A stretch of 64,000 nt of DNA from RHLJ01 sp965212165 (GCA_965212165.1 OZ243096.1:434001-498000), one strand, 5' to 3'; counted from the first letter of the stretch, positions 1 through 8,967 are shown. A program made the numbers and translations. The notes: a model not told the origin generated them from the sequence alone.

Positions 1-63
1 ATTAGTGTAACCGAAGCTTTTAACCAAAAAGGGTACACTCTTTCTGTTTTTATTGGATGGTGA
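1..63 (+). CDS. 3' end of an unidentified gene, probably an outer-membrane barrel
   Basis: The window opens inside a reading frame on the plus strand that stays open for 20 codons and stops with TGA at 61-63. The visible tail reads SVTEAFNQKGYTLSVFIGW. Alternating residues and a terminal aromatic residue are what the last strand of an outer-membrane beta-barrel looks like, but 20 residues are too few for a family call. It converges with the DUF4153 gene, whose stop codon lies 6 bases away, so a real gene end here is sensible. Confidence 0.5.
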   Translation: MSVTEAFNQKGYTLSVFIGW

Positions 64-68
64 TTCAT

Positions 69-1877
69 CTATTTCAATTTGATCAATATATCTAGTGATG
101 CATTGGTTAAACTTACATTATTTCCGTAAGTACCTGAAATTGAATTTATAAACATTTTGATTTCAAAGTCCTCATTACTTCTTTCAAATTGAAGTTCCGA
201 AACAGGTACGTCAAACTTCTCACTTATGTTGATATATTTCTCTCTGATTTGATCAATTATTGAATCTAACTCAATTTTAATTAATTGCCCTGATTCTTCT
301 TCCTGAATCAATAATTCTAGTTCATTCTTCTTTAAAGAAATGTTCCATCTTGAATTATCGGAGTCCATCGTTTCTACAGAATCTGCAGAAGGGTTTAATA
401 CTATTCCACGTAGATATAGGTCATATTCTTCTACCTCAACAGCCCATGTATTCTCACTTGAATACATGAAATATTGTTCATCCCCACTATCAGACTGCCA
501 TCTTGTAACATATTCTAATCCCATTAATTCAAAGAGTTGGTTTGCACTCTTCATTGTATCGATTGAACTTTTTCCATCTCCTTCAAAATACTTATTGAAG
601 CTTTTTGCCCCATGATTTTCAAACATAAAGGAAGCAATTGAACTCAACTCTTTTCTATCTTCATATGAAACCTCATCACTATTTTTCTGAATGATTTCTG
701 AATCTGATAACATTCCATTTCTTTTCATTATTTCTTCAAATCTTCCAAGCTGACTTCGTTCAGAAACAGCAAAAGCTCCAAAGGGGCCAAAAGAAACACT
801 AAATGTAATTATGCAAAGCGTAATAGGAATTACCTTAATACTTTTGGCTTTACTTATTATATAATAAATCACAATTCCAGTTAACCAAACCCCAAGAGTT
901 GCTACAAAATATCGGTTTATGGTGAATCCATATTCTGAAATTCGAATCCAAATAGATAACATTAATAGACCAATAAGAGGAATTAATGCTAAATAGTAGA
1001 ACTTTGAATAAAAACTCACCCATTTATACTCATTACTATTCCGAATTGGATAAAGAAGTAGTAATGACAAAATTCCAGCAATTGAAAAACTTAGTACAAG
1101 ATTTGATACCCAACCATTTGGAAGCTCCCACTGTATGATGATCTTTCCTAGATAAAGATAAAGAATGAAAATATACACGGTTACCAAAGGGATAAGCACA
1201 TATTGAACAAAAACTCTTAGTCCTGTTGGAAAAACAATTTTTTTCTCTAGAATAGTGTCTTTTTCAGGTACACCCGATAAGAAAAACCAAGTATTAAATA
1301 TGCCCCCTAAAAGGAAGAATAACTGCGCATAAGTTTCACCATCAATCTCAAGTCCAAGTAAGTTATCAATAGCCAGTAGGGCGATACTAAGGCCAACAAA
1401 AAGTACTCCTGAATATAAAACAGAGACCAATATTCGTAAGAATAATGTTTTATTGTACTCCCAAAATTGATCCAGTTTACCATTTCTAGCAAAGGGAGTG
1501 AAAGCTACTAATAAGTGAGAGCCAAGAACTAATAAAAAGAATCTATAAAAGACTTCACTTGGCCCAACCGAAAGTTTATCATTTATACTGAAATAGTAAA
1601 AAAGAAGAAGAATCGCACCAACAACATTTATTGATATTTTGTATAACCAATTCCACTCTTTTTGTTCTAGAAAAGTAGCGATTGCAATAAAGAAGGAAAT
1701 ACCTAATCCCGAAATAAAACTAACAGCAAGAAGTCTTGGGTATTCTTCTTGAGTATCAATAAGCCAAATTGCAATTATGGTTCCAATTAGTGAAACAAGT
1801 ACTACTAATGGAAACCTTTTAAATACTTTATAAATAGTATTTAAAATCTGATCAATGGAAGGAAAAGAAAATTTCAT
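69..1877 (-). CDS. DUF4153 family integral membrane protein
   Basis: A 602-residue protein. Roughly the first 390 residues form about ten to twelve hydrophobic membrane segments joined by short loops, and the last 200 residues are soluble and acidic. This layout and the sequence style (KLDQFWEYNK loop, GVPEKD loop) match DUF4153 proteins of Bacteroidota, whose function is not known. It should sit in the inner membrane with the C-terminal part in one soluble compartment. The ATG at 1877 gives a sensible start with a short cytoplasmic leader (MKFSFPSIDQ). No operon partner is evident: the upstream gene on the same strand starts 65 bases away. Confidence 0.7.
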   Translation of the reverse strand: MKFSFPSIDQILNTIYKVFKRFPLVVLVSLIGTIIAIWLIDTQEEYPRLLAVSFISGLGISFFIAIATFLEQKEWNWLYKISINVVGAILLLFYYFSINDKLSVGPSEVFYRFFLLVLGSHLLVAFTPFARNGKLDQFWEYNKTLFLRILVSVLYSGVLFVGLSIALLAIDNLLGLEIDGETYAQLFFLLGGIFNTWFFLSGVPEKDTILEKKIVFPTGLRVFVQYVLIPLVTVYIFILYLYLGKIIIQWELPNGWVSNLVLSFSIAGILSLLLLYPIRNSNEYKWVSFYSKFYYLALIPLIGLLMLSIWIRISEYGFTINRYFVATLGVWLTGIVIYYIISKAKSIKVIPITLCIITFSVSFGPFGAFAVSERSQLGRFEEIMKRNGMLSDSEIIQKNSDEVSYEDRKELSSIASFMFENHGAKSFNKYFEGDGKSSIDTMKSANQLFELMGLEYVTRWQSDSGDEQYFMYSSENTWAVEVEEYDLYLRGIVLNPSADSVETMDSDNSRWNISLKKNELELLIQEEESGQLIKIELDSIIDQIREKYINISEKFDVPVSELQFERSNEDFEIKMFINSISGTYGNNVSLTNASLDILIKLK

Positions 1878-1941
1878 AAAGTTAAGTAAGCCAAAAGGTT
1901 AGATTAAAAGCAACTTTAACTTCATTTTATCGAAATTGTTT

Positions 1942-2688
1942 CTACCATTCTTGTCTTTCAATCTCTCTACCTAAAGAATCATACTCTATCCATGTGCCAG
2001 ATTCTTCACCATTCCTATATTGCCCTGTTACTTGAATTTGCCCATTTGGGTGCCACCTTCTTACGATTCCATTCCTCTCACCATTATTCCAAATTGGTAA
2101 CATAAACCTTGGACTCCCATTGGCATAATATTGCATATATGTAGAATCAGTTCGAGAAGTGTAATAACTCAGTTCACCTTCCAAGTTAAAATAATAGCTT
2201 AGGCTATCGTTTGTAATCTGCCGTATTTTATTTGTTGATGGATTCCTGTATTGCCTTTCGGTGCCATCCCATGTAATAGCTAAAGCACCTGAGTAATTCC
2301 AAACACTCCCAATTCCAGATATGTAATCCATATCCATGGCTAATTGTCTATTTGGATGCCAATAGCGTAGTCTACGAATTTTACCCTCCTCAAATATTGC
2401 TTCAATATTATACACTCCCCAATGATAGGTTCTAATAAAGCCTGAGTACGGTTTGTCCGTTTTTTCATTTCTCAGTGTGAGTGAGTGATCTTGAACTATA
2501 TAGGCAGAAACCCCATTCAATGACATATGAGTTATAAACTGACGAGGATGAACAACGTTTTTCTGTTCATCTGTAAAATAAAGCTGGGGATATTCCGCTA
2601 AAAAAAAGTGGGGTCTACTTTTATTCGAACTACACCCCATCCAAATCAAACATAAACATGCTGCGATATGGATAGGAGTAATTTTCAT
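1942..2688 (-). CDS. lipoprotein with MORN-type (YwqK-like) repeats
   Basis: A 248-residue protein with a lipoprotein signal peptide (hydrophobic stretch then a Cys in WMGCSS). The body carries repeated units of the kind G-x-x-x-G-x-x-x-x-[WY]-x-x-x-G, for example RRWHPNGQIQVTG, GEESGTWIEYDSLG and YYANGSPRF. These resemble MORN_2 repeats of the YwqK family, which form beta-hairpin stacks and are usually annotated as toxin-antitoxin related in Bacteroidota. I see no toxin partner here, so an antitoxin role is not supported. It is probably anchored in the outer membrane. The gene lies 6 bases downstream of the cyclophilin gene on the same strand, so the two may be cotranscribed. Confidence 0.65.
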   Translation of the reverse strand: MKITPIHIAACLCLIWMGCSSNKSRPHFFLAEYPQLYFTDEQKNVVHPRQFITHMSLNGVSAYIVQDHSLTLRNEKTDKPYSGFIRTYHWGVYNIEAIFEEGKIRRLRYWHPNRQLAMDMDYISGIGSVWNYSGALAITWDGTERQYRNPSTNKIRQITNDSLSYYFNLEGELSYYTSRTDSTYMQYYANGSPRFMLPIWNNGERNGIVRRWHPNGQIQVTGQYRNGEESGTWIEYDSLGREIERQEW

Positions 2689-2694
2689 AAATAT

Positions 2695-3567
2695 TTAATT
2701 ATAGGTATAGCCAAAATCTGTGGTGATTTTCTCTTTGCTCATCTCTTCAACTTTAACCTTCATAATAATATCATTATTAGGTCTATCGGCAACTCCTGTT
2801 TCTTGAACCGCTATTGAATCAACGACATCAATACCTTTAATCACTTCCCCAAAAATTGTATAATTGTCATCTAAATAGGGATACCCACCAATAGTTGTAT
2901 ACATCGACCTTTGTTCATCAGAATAACTTCTTGGGGTTAGTCCTTCTGTAGCAATTGGCTCTATCCTTTCAATAATAGCTTCTAAACTGTCTACATTACC
3001 AGAGCTTTGATATTCTTGTAATGTCCTTAATAGATTTACATTTTCTGGTGATTGAATATAATCCCTTATAGCAAGTTGACGATTATTACTATTCGTATTA
3101 TCAATAATCTGATCCAATATTGAGTTATCTACAGAAATACCATGAACTATATAAAATTGTGACCCACTAGAACTTCGATCAGGATTCTGTTGATCAGGTT
3201 TTCTTGCAGCAGCTAAAGCTCCCTTCTTATGTATAAATTTTGAATTAAATTCTGCATCAATTGTATATCCAGGTCCACCCTGTCCATCATTAAAAGGGAT
3301 GTCATCTTTGGAATTAGGATCGCCACCTTGGATCATGAAATCTTTCATCACTCTATGAAAAGTTGTGCTATCGTAAAACCCTTCTTTAGCGAGTTTTAAA
3401 AAATTTGCTTTATGAAGTGGGGTTTCATCATATAGAACTACATACATATCACCGAAATCAGTACTAATGATAACAATTTCATCTGTTGTAGATTCTGTTG
3501 GTGTGTCTTCATTTTTAGTACACGAAATAATTGTACATACAGCAAGTACTATAAAAAGCTTTTTCAT
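2695..3567 (-). CDS. cyclophilin-type peptidyl-prolyl cis-trans isomerase, lipoprotein
   Basis: A 290-residue protein with a lipoprotein signal (VCTIISCTKN). The cyclophilin core is clear: FHRVMKDFMIQGGDP holds the catalytic Arg region, followed by SSGSQFYIVHG and later YTIFGEVIKGIDVVD. The protein is about 100 residues longer than a minimal cyclophilin because of a helical insertion between the SQFYIVHG strand and the YTIFGEV strand (about residues 150-225), a feature common in Bacteroidota lipoprotein cyclophilins. It would catalyse proline isomerisation of exported proteins in the periplasm. The downstream YwqK-like lipoprotein follows after 6 bases. Confidence 0.9.
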   Translation of the reverse strand: MKKLFIVLAVCTIISCTKNEDTPTESTTDEIVIISTDFGDMYVVLYDETPLHKANFLKLAKEGFYDSTTFHRVMKDFMIQGGDPNSKDDIPFNDGQGGPGYTIDAEFNSKFIHKKGALAAARKPDQQNPDRSSSGSQFYIVHGISVDNSILDQIIDNTNSNNRQLAIRDYIQSPENVNLLRTLQEYQSSGNVDSLEAIIERIEPIATEGLTPRSYSDEQRSMYTTIGGYPYLDDNYTIFGEVIKGIDVVDSIAVQETGVADRPNNDIIMKVKVEEMSKEKITTDFGYTYN

Positions 3568-3656
3568 AAGTGAATTCGATATTATTTTATTATCAGATTA
3601 ATTCGTTTGAAGCTATAAAATACAATACTTTTAATTCTCATTAAAAAAGTAAAACA

Positions 3657-4055
3657 ATGCATATAGATCATATTGGAATTGCAGTTAAAGATTTGGAAGC
3701 CGCAATTAAAACATACGAGACCATCCTGAACACCCCTTGTAATAAAAGGGAAAAAGTGGAATCTGAAATGGTAGAAACAGCTTTTTTCCAAACGGGTGAA
3801 TCAAAAGTTGAATTATTGGGAGCAACTTCCGAAAACTCAGTAATTGCCAAATATATTGCCAAGAAAGGGGAAGGACTTCATCATGTTGCATTTGAAGTAG
3901 ATGATATCAATGCTGTATTAGATCGACTTAGGGCAGAAGGATTCACTGTATTAAACGAGCAACCTAAACAAGGTGCTGATAACAAATTAGTAGCCTTTGT
4001 ACACCCAAAAGATAATAATGGGGTTTTAGTAGAGCTTTGTCAGAGTGTCGATTAA
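3657..4055 (+). CDS. mce: methylmalonyl-CoA epimerase
   Basis: A 132-residue VOC-fold protein of the normal length for methylmalonyl-CoA epimerase. The N-terminus MHIDHIGIAVKDLEAAIKTY carries the first metal-ligand His, GLHHVAFEVDDI the second, and VLVELCQ the C-terminal Glu ligand. The enzyme interconverts the (2R) and (2S) forms of methylmalonyl-CoA in propionate metabolism and acts in the cytoplasm. No mutase gene lies next to it in this window. It is transcribed away from the cyclophilin gene and converges on the NlpE-like gene. Confidence 0.9.
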   Translation: MHIDHIGIAVKDLEAAIKTYETILNTPCNKREKVESEMVETAFFQTGESKVELLGATSENSVIAKYIAKKGEGLHHVAFEVDDINAVLDRLRAEGFTVLNEQPKQGADNKLVAFVHPKDNNGVLVELCQSVD

Positions 4056-4062
4056 TTTATTC

Positions 4063-4509
4063 CTATTTTTTCAGAAGAATAAATTGGTCTGCATTTTCTC
4101 CTGTTAATCTGTTGTAGCCGTCATCCAGTTTATATAAGGTGTCTCCGGAGAATTGGTACTGATCTATGATATCAAAACTCTCATTAGTCAATAGTATGGT
4201 ATTTGAAAAATGCCGGATAAAGAGGTAATCATCATAATCTGGAATAGAATCCTTCCCCATATAACTTACTAAGCGTTCATAGCTTTCATCTTCATTTAAA
4301 GTCAGGGTAATATGAATTGCATCGCAATCGTCACATGGAAAATATCCTGAATAGGTACCTACCCAACTCAAGTTAACCTCAGTATTATCCTGATTGGTTA
4401 ATTGATCTTCTTTCTCAGAAATGAAACTCTCCGTTTTTTCAGTGTTCGATTCTGTATTAGAACAACCTAAAAGAAATAAAATCGGTAACAGTAATATTAT
4501 CTGACGCAA
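4063..4509 (-). CDS. NlpE-like copper-responsive lipoprotein
   Basis: A 148-residue lipoprotein (lipobox LLGCS, Cys16) with an acidic low-complexity linker to about residue 46 and then an NlpE N-terminal domain: WVGTYSGYFPCDDCDAIHI with the characteristic CxxC (Cys59, Cys62), followed by strands typical of this small beta-barrel. In E. coli NlpE signals lipoprotein or copper stress to the Cpx system. Here only the N-terminal domain is present, as is usual in Bacteroidota, so I infer envelope or metal stress rather than a proven Cpx role. It converges with mce, stop to stop, 7 bases apart. Confidence 0.75.
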   Translation of the reverse strand: MRQIILLLPILFLLGCSNTESNTEKTESFISEKEDQLTNQDNTEVNLSWVGTYSGYFPCDDCDAIHITLTLNEDESYERLVSYMGKDSIPDYDDYLFIRHFSNTILLTNESFDIIDQYQFSGDTLYKLDDGYNRLTGENADQFILLKK

Positions 4510-4634
4510 AGTATATTTTTAATCAATAATACAGAATATGTTCTCTGTATGAAAGAAACACTAAATCAAGGGTAGTAATACTTTTACATAGATTGCAGTG
4601 TGATAAAAACCGTCCTATATTATTGCTTACAAAA

Positions 4635-4708
4635 CGGGGCGTGGCGTAGTCCGGTAGCGCGTTCGGCTGGGGGCCGAGAGGTCGCAAGTTCAAATCTTGT
4701 CGCCCCGA
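4635..4708 (+). tRNA. tRNA-Pro (anticodon GGG), copy 1
   Basis: A full cloverleaf can be folded. The 7-bp acceptor is CGGGGCG with CGCCCCG and has the C1-G72 pair typical of bacterial tRNA-Pro. The D arm contains AGTCCGGTAG, the anticodon loop is CTGGGGG (anticodon GGG), and the T arm contains GTTCAAATC. No CCA is encoded. It is followed by a Rho-independent terminator. The second copy at 16888-16961 has the same anticodon but differs at many positions. Confidence 0.93.
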
Positions 4709-4723
4709 CAAGATACTGTTATT

Positions 4724-4752
4724 AAAGGCACTTTTATCAAGGAGCCTTTTTT
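4724..4752 (+). terminator. Rho-independent terminator after tRNA-Pro copy 1
   Basis: AAAGGC pairs with GCCTTT across a 14-base loop and is followed by a run of T, 16 bases after the tRNA. The same arrangement, with a related sequence, follows tRNA-Pro copy 2. The rest of 4709-4857 shows nothing else I can recognise. Confidence 0.7.
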
Positions 4753-4857
4753 ATTTTGCAACCTTTTCACAGGCTATGTTCGGTTATTATTCGATCGTGT
4801 AATACTTCTATAAAGTAAGTGATAGAATATATTTCAGAATGCACCATTCAGAATTTT

Positions 4858-5010
4858 GCAGACTTGTTAAACATGGATATTAGCGAGTAGATTGGGCGGG
4901 CTTTGAAGTAAAATCCATCTATTAAAAAATTATTCACTCTTCCTATAAATCAACTTATGCGCACTTATAATTGGATGATATGGTTTTATATATACAGTTT
5001 CAGTATCCTC
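4858..5010 (+). repeat. recombinase tail 'a' plus inverted copy of the DUF6090/recombinase 3' junction
   Basis: Bases 4858-4911 read as the end of the tyrosine recombinase gene (from GAC: DLLNMDISE-stop-IGRALK-stop, with one internal TAG), although no recombinase body precedes it. The match continues: 4912-5010, read on the minus strand, encodes the last residues of the DUF6090 gene at 14570-15652 (IKPYHPIISAHKLIYRKSE and stop). The whole segment is therefore an inverted copy, with few mismatches, of about 15574-15727. It lies 150 bases after tRNA-Pro copy 1. I infer a recombination boundary of the recombinase-borne element. Confidence 0.85.
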
Positions 5011-5033
5011 ATTAAGATATAAAACAAATCAAT

Positions 5034-6077
5034 ATGATTACATTCTTCAAAAGGGTACGTGAGAAATTAGTGGGAGAAAGCAATGGCAAACGATACTTAA
5101 TTTATGCCATTGGGGAAATATTATTGGTAGTAATAGGGATTCTGATTGCATTACAAATCAATAACTGGAACGAAGCTAATAATAGAGAGCAGTTAAAAAA
5201 CCAATTACTTATTCAATTGATTATTGAACTAAGTGAAGATTACAAATCCTTCGAAAGTAAATTGAATGATAACCAAAAAATTTATGATCGTTACAAATAC
5301 CTATTGAAGTTAAAAGAAAATGACCAACAGGTTTTATTTACAGGGTCAGAATTAATAAATATTATAGGACAAGAAGGTGATTCAGCACTATATGAAGTGT
5401 CTAGATCTATACAAGGGTATCAAAATAAACAACTCGCTGAAGTGCATACCGACACAATTAAGGCACATATTGAAACCGTATATTACATATCAAATTTATA
5501 CTTCAAAACTAACTTGGCTGTTAATTTAGTTGACGTTGGAAATACTGGATCAAGTTCATTTGATATTCGGACCAACGGAGCCGCATTTAATAATCTGGTA
5601 AGCCGAAACTTATTAACAGGAGAAGACACAAATAATCCTTTGTACAAAATATTACTGGAATATTACAGTCGATCTTCATTGAGTCAGATTGAGACAAAAG
5701 AATTAGAGATACGTTTGAGATATTCATTTTTGCTTAGTAACCATTTTTCTACAGAACAGCTTAATTTTTTTCTTTTTCAACAAATAAATCCAATTAGTAT
5801 TTTTGACTACAAATTAGAAAGTCCGTTCATCAAAAATTTAGAGGGTTCTCTAAACAGATATTATGAAAATATTGAAGTAGACTCGTCGGAATTAATAAGC
5901 TCATTATTATATTTAAATTCTCAAAAATCTAAGTTGTTGTTATCAAAGTATCAGGAGTTACATATACTTAAAAATATAATAGCAGATGAATATGGAATTA
6001 TAACAACTTTTGGTGGAAATACTGTATTTGACACAAAAAACGGGCAAACCTATTTTATTGACAATAGCCAATATTGA
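5034..6077 (+). CDS. DUF6090 family membrane-anchored protein (copy A)
   Basis: A 347-residue protein. The N-terminus has the DUF6090 signature: a short basic segment (FFKRVREKLV), then KRYLIYAIGEILLVVIGILI running into a single membrane helix (about residues 20-43) ending in ALQINNWNE. The rest is a mainly helical soluble domain of unknown function. The family is frequent, often in multiple copies, in Bacteroidota; no activity is known to me. Two relatives lie at 13581-14372 and 14570-15652. The gene starts 23 bases after the inverted tail repeat, and its ATG aligns with the family N-terminus. It is probably cargo of the mobile array. Confidence 0.75.
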   Translation: MITFFKRVREKLVGESNGKRYLIYAIGEILLVVIGILIALQINNWNEANNREQLKNQLLIQLIIELSEDYKSFESKLNDNQKIYDRYKYLLKLKENDQQVLFTGSELINIIGQEGDSALYEVSRSIQGYQNKQLAEVHTDTIKAHIETVYYISNLYFKTNLAVNLVDVGNTGSSSFDIRTNGAAFNNLVSRNLLTGEDTNNPLYKILLEYYSRSSLSQIETKELEIRLRYSFLLSNHFSTEQLNFFLFQQINPISIFDYKLESPFIKNLEGSLNRYYENIEVDSSELISSLLYLNSQKSKLLLSKYQELHILKNIIADEYGIITTFGGNTVFDTKNGQTYFIDNSQY

Positions 6078-6564
6078 TCCTTCTGAAGATTCTATTCATT
6101 AAATTAAGATTAATGAACTTTATAGTAAATGTACTTCTTACCTGAGGAGCATCAATACTAACTTCCACTGGCGAAGCTTACCGAACTTTTCTTACAAGAC
6201 AAGAAAAGAGACCTCCCAATAAATATGCAAAGTAACAGTCGTATAGCCAAAAATAACAAACTGCTCGAAAGATTTTTGTAGTATTTCGTCACTTCGTTCT
6301 AATAGCCAAGTGGCCAAAAAAGCAAAAAACTTTTGTTGGGAGATGATAGGGTTGGAACAGCATGTTCATGGAGTGTAAGGTCCAAAAGAGGAGGCTTAAT
6401 TTTCTTTTGTATAATTAATGCAAGTCAGAGACTTGCCTGCCTTATGCTCTTAAGTCACAGACTTAAGAGATCATTGTGACTAATTATTCGGTAAGATTAA
6501 CCAAAATTCAGTCGGATAGTACATACCGATTTCTTTCAACTTGAAAGTAAATCCAAGGTATAAT
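6078..6564. other. 487-bp gene-free stretch holding repeat copy 1
   Basis: No credible coding sequence. The centre (6285-6478) is a 194-bp direct repeat described separately. 6078-6284 and 6479-6564 are AT-rich; I see no RNA gene or convincing promoter in them. Confidence 0.5.
6285..6478 (+). repeat. 194-bp dispersed repeat with twin hairpins, copy 1
   Basis: Aligns without gaps and with few mismatches to 8620-8813. Its right end carries two adjacent perfect stem-loops with 3-base loops: GCAAGTC-AGA-GACTTGC at 6420-6436 and CTCTTAAGTC-ACA-GACTTAAGAG at 6447-6469. Both hairpins share the core AAGTC-xxx-GACTT. It has no coding capacity. The layout resembles REP-like or small non-autonomous elements. 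Both copies lie downstream of accessory genes on the plus strand. Confidence 0.85.
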
Positions 6565-6939
6565 CTAAAGTCTATCATACTTTTCTAGCTTACGCATTCG
6601 ATCATTGACTGTTTGTATGATCTTTTTAGAAGAATTTAAATCTAGTTCGATAAAATCCTTTTGCAGTTCTTTCACCTTGCCAAGATATGACGCATATACC
6701 TGTTTCCTATTTTTTAACTGTAGCAGCATTTCCTTTTGTACGTACTGTAAATCATCTACACTACTATCTAATAATAGCGATATTTCTGTGTATAAAGATC
6801 GTATTTGCTCATGAATCTCTGTAGCAAAAAACAAAAATTCGATATCTGATTTCCACCGTAGGGGTATATTATGTGTAATAACTGATGAGGTTGTTCTATC
6901 ATATTCTAGCGCAAATTTCTTACCATCATAAGAAGGCAT
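6565..6939 (-). CDS. hypothetical protein, helical
   Basis: A 124-residue frame, not recognised. The sequence is mostly amphipathic helix with several Lys/Glu-rich heptads (about residues 45-120), suggesting a coiled coil, and has no signal peptide or membrane segment. The start ATG at 6939 overlaps, on the opposite strand, the ATG of the broken frame at 6938, which is unusual and hints at a rearranged junction. It lies between repeat copy 1 and a pseudogene, so it may itself be a remnant. Confidence 0.4.
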   Translation of the reverse strand: MPSYDGKKFALEYDRTTSSVITHNIPLRWKSDIEFLFFATEIHEQIRSLYTEISLLLDSSVDDLQYVQKEMLLQLKNRKQVYASYLGKVKELQKDFIELDLNSSKKIIQTVNDRMRKLEKYDRL

Positions 6940-7159
6940 GGATCTAGAAACCTATATCGGAATGTCATGCAACATTTTGGTAGTCCATAATGAAGTAGAA
7001 GACGGTAAGGTGTATGCCAATATCTAATCCGTGCTTCCTTATAAAGACGCCAAAAGTCGTATCGCTTACTTCGAGCTGGAAGCTTCTGGTAGTTACCAAC
7101 GAGTCATAGAACGAGAAGGCTATAAAACACCTGAGGAGTTTGCTTTGAATGGAGCTTAG
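6938..7159 (+). pseudogene. broken small gene with in-frame stop
   Basis: Reading from ATG at 6938, the frame gives MDLETYIGMSCNILVVHNEV and so on, hits TAA at 7025-7027, and then continues in the same frame as good protein-like sequence (SVLPYKDAKSRIAYFELEAS) to a TAG at 7157-7159. Without the internal stop it would be a 73-residue protein. The family is not recognised. The coherent amino-acid composition on both sides of the stop argues for a decayed gene rather than chance. 7160-7354 shows no further gene. Confidence 0.4.
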
Positions 7160-7354
7160 GCTCTGAAAGAGAAGGCTTTGCTTTCTCTTTAAAGTTAAGT
7201 TTAATATTGACAATCCCTTGTTTTGTAGTATGCCTTTAAATACTTTCTCATATGACTTGAGTTAGGAAAAAAAGTTTATTTTGTACAATTTTACCTTCAA
7301 AATTTCTATCAAGTATTTCAAAAAGTAATTACATCAAATTTTCGGGGACTAATC

Positions 7355-8608
7355 ATGTCAAAGATCAAACCTTATTCCATTCTTTCTCTATTGTTGCTGC
7401 AACTCGCTTTTTCTTCAGTACTGCAGGCACAAAACCCACTTAGTTCAAATCCATATGATTCAGGTACTACATTTTACTTGCCTGCTAATAATGAAGCGGC
7501 ATTGTTTAATAACAGACTAGAGAAGATAGAAACAACATATTTAGGTTTAGATGATATTAGATTTCCCATTACAAGAGAGCTTTTTAGCTACGATCCCAAT
7601 GGTTTGCAGATTACCAAGGAGATAATGAGATACGATACAACGACTCTTGCTTTTGAATATTCTGGTGAACAAACCTTAACTCTATTAGAAGATGGAAGAC
7701 CATCGAGCATAACGACCGTGATAGATAGCGATACTACGGAAATATCGAAGTATTCCTATGACTCAGAAGGGAGACTTTCTAAATTTCTCGATCGTGACAT
7801 ATCTAGATTCGATGATAGAATTGATACACTTGAGTATAATTACACACATCATAGTTCAGATTCTGTTACTTATACCGTATATGATTCTTATGCAATATAT
7901 GTAGGTGATATTCCCCCATATGTTGGTGGATATTATGTTCAGAAAGAGGATAGCATAGTTCATAATTACTATGCTGGCATCTCGTATTACCGTGGCTCAA
8001 TAATAGAGTATGGTGTTAGCATTCGACAGTTATTAAAGCTGGAGTTGGATAAATCCTATTTTAAAGAGGGTAGGCAGGGTGGTAGTCTATTAAATGAGGA
8101 ATGGAAATGGTCTTCTAAATGGGAAAATGAATATGATTCAGAAGGAAATGTGCTCCGCAATTTGCATTATAGTCGTCCGGAAGATTGGTACCTTCTTAAT
8201 TTGCATGAGCTCACCTATGATGATAATAGAAATATAGTTTCAGTAGATCATTTTAGCATCACTGATAACGGTGATAGCACATTATTTAGTCAAACTCAGT
8301 TTTTCTATGCAGATGTGACTTCAACAGATACTGAGGAATTGGTCACAGGTTTTAGTCTTGAGCAAAACTACCCTAACCCTTTCAATCCTACTACTAAAAT
8401 AAGTTATTCATTACCTGAAGTAACCGATGTAAGACTAGATGTTATTAACATGCTCGGTCAGCGAGTAGCAACCTTAGTGAATGAACGTAAAACAGCGGGT
8501 AACTACTCGGTGAACTTTGATGCTTCTGGATTATCCAGTGGGGTATACTTTTATACTATTCAAGCTGGAGACTTTAGCCAAACAAAGAAGATGTTGTTGA
8601 TTAAATAG
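7355..8608 (+). CDS. secreted protein with T9SS sorting domain
   Basis: A 417-residue protein with a signal peptide (hydrophobic stretch ending SSVLQAQ). The middle part (about residues 40-325) is rich in Tyr, Asp and Ser with short repeated turns such as YDSEGRLS and YDSEGNVL, similar to RHS/YD-like beta repeats. The last 85 residues are a Por-secretion C-terminal sorting domain (NYPNPFNPTTKISYSLPE, then NMLGQRVATLVNERKTAGNY, then KKMLLIK). It should be exported by Sec, then by the type IX system, and attached to or released from the surface. The sorting-domain DNA is very similar to that of the next two secreted-protein genes. Confidence 0.8.
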   Translation: MSKIKPYSILSLLLLQLAFSSVLQAQNPLSSNPYDSGTTFYLPANNEAALFNNRLEKIETTYLGLDDIRFPITRELFSYDPNGLQITKEIMRYDTTTLAFEYSGEQTLTLLEDGRPSSITTVIDSDTTEISKYSYDSEGRLSKFLDRDISRFDDRIDTLEYNYTHHSSDSVTYTVYDSYAIYVGDIPPYVGGYYVQKEDSIVHNYYAGISYYRGSIIEYGVSIRQLLKLELDKSYFKEGRQGGSLLNEEWKWSSKWENEYDSEGNVLRNLHYSRPEDWYLLNLHELTYDDNRNIVSVDHFSITDNGDSTLFSQTQFFYADVTSTDTEELVTGFSLEQNYPNPFNPTTKISYSLPEVTDVRLDVINMLGQRVATLVNERKTAGNYSVNFDASGLSSGVYFYTIQAGDFSQTKKMLLIK

Positions 8609-8967
8609 TTTGCCAAATGTTCGTCACTTCGTTCTAATAGCCAAGTGGCCAAAAAAGCAAAAAACTTTTATAGGGAGATGATAGAGTTGGAACAGCATGT
8701 TCATGGAGTGTAAGGTCCAAAAGAGGAGGCTTAATTTTCTTTTGTACCATTAATGCAAGTCAGAGACTTGCCTGCCTTATGCTCTTAAGTCACAGACTTA
8801 AGAGATCATTGTGCACTGTTTTAGTGGGAAATTCAGGTTTTCAATAAACTTAATCTTTAACTACAATGGGTTGGCCTATCCATTTGGTTTTATAAATTTT
8901 TATTGTTTTCATGTTATTTAATGCTTAATGATTAGTATGCTTTTTCAACCTCTATAACCATTCTCAT
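8609..8967. other. 359-bp gene-free stretch holding repeat copy 2
   Basis: Begins right after the secreted-protein stop. 8620-8813 is the second copy of the 194-bp repeat. 8814-8967 is AT-rich upstream sequence of the CotH gene; I see no clear promoter match in it. Confidence 0.5.
8620..8813 (+). repeat. 194-bp dispersed repeat with twin hairpins, copy 2
   Basis: Direct repeat of 6285-6478, same length and orientation, with only a handful of substitutions. The two hairpins at its right end are fully conserved, including their AGA and ACA loops. It starts 11 bases after the stop of the upstream secreted-protein gene, so it may also act as a transcription end or RNA-stabilising structure. Confidence 0.85.

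Noticed and set aside
4523..4711. Minus-strand frame containing GRQDLNLRPLGPQPNALPDY
   Set aside because: This is the well-known spurious frame produced by the antisense strand of a tRNA gene; the tRNA-Pro explains it fully.
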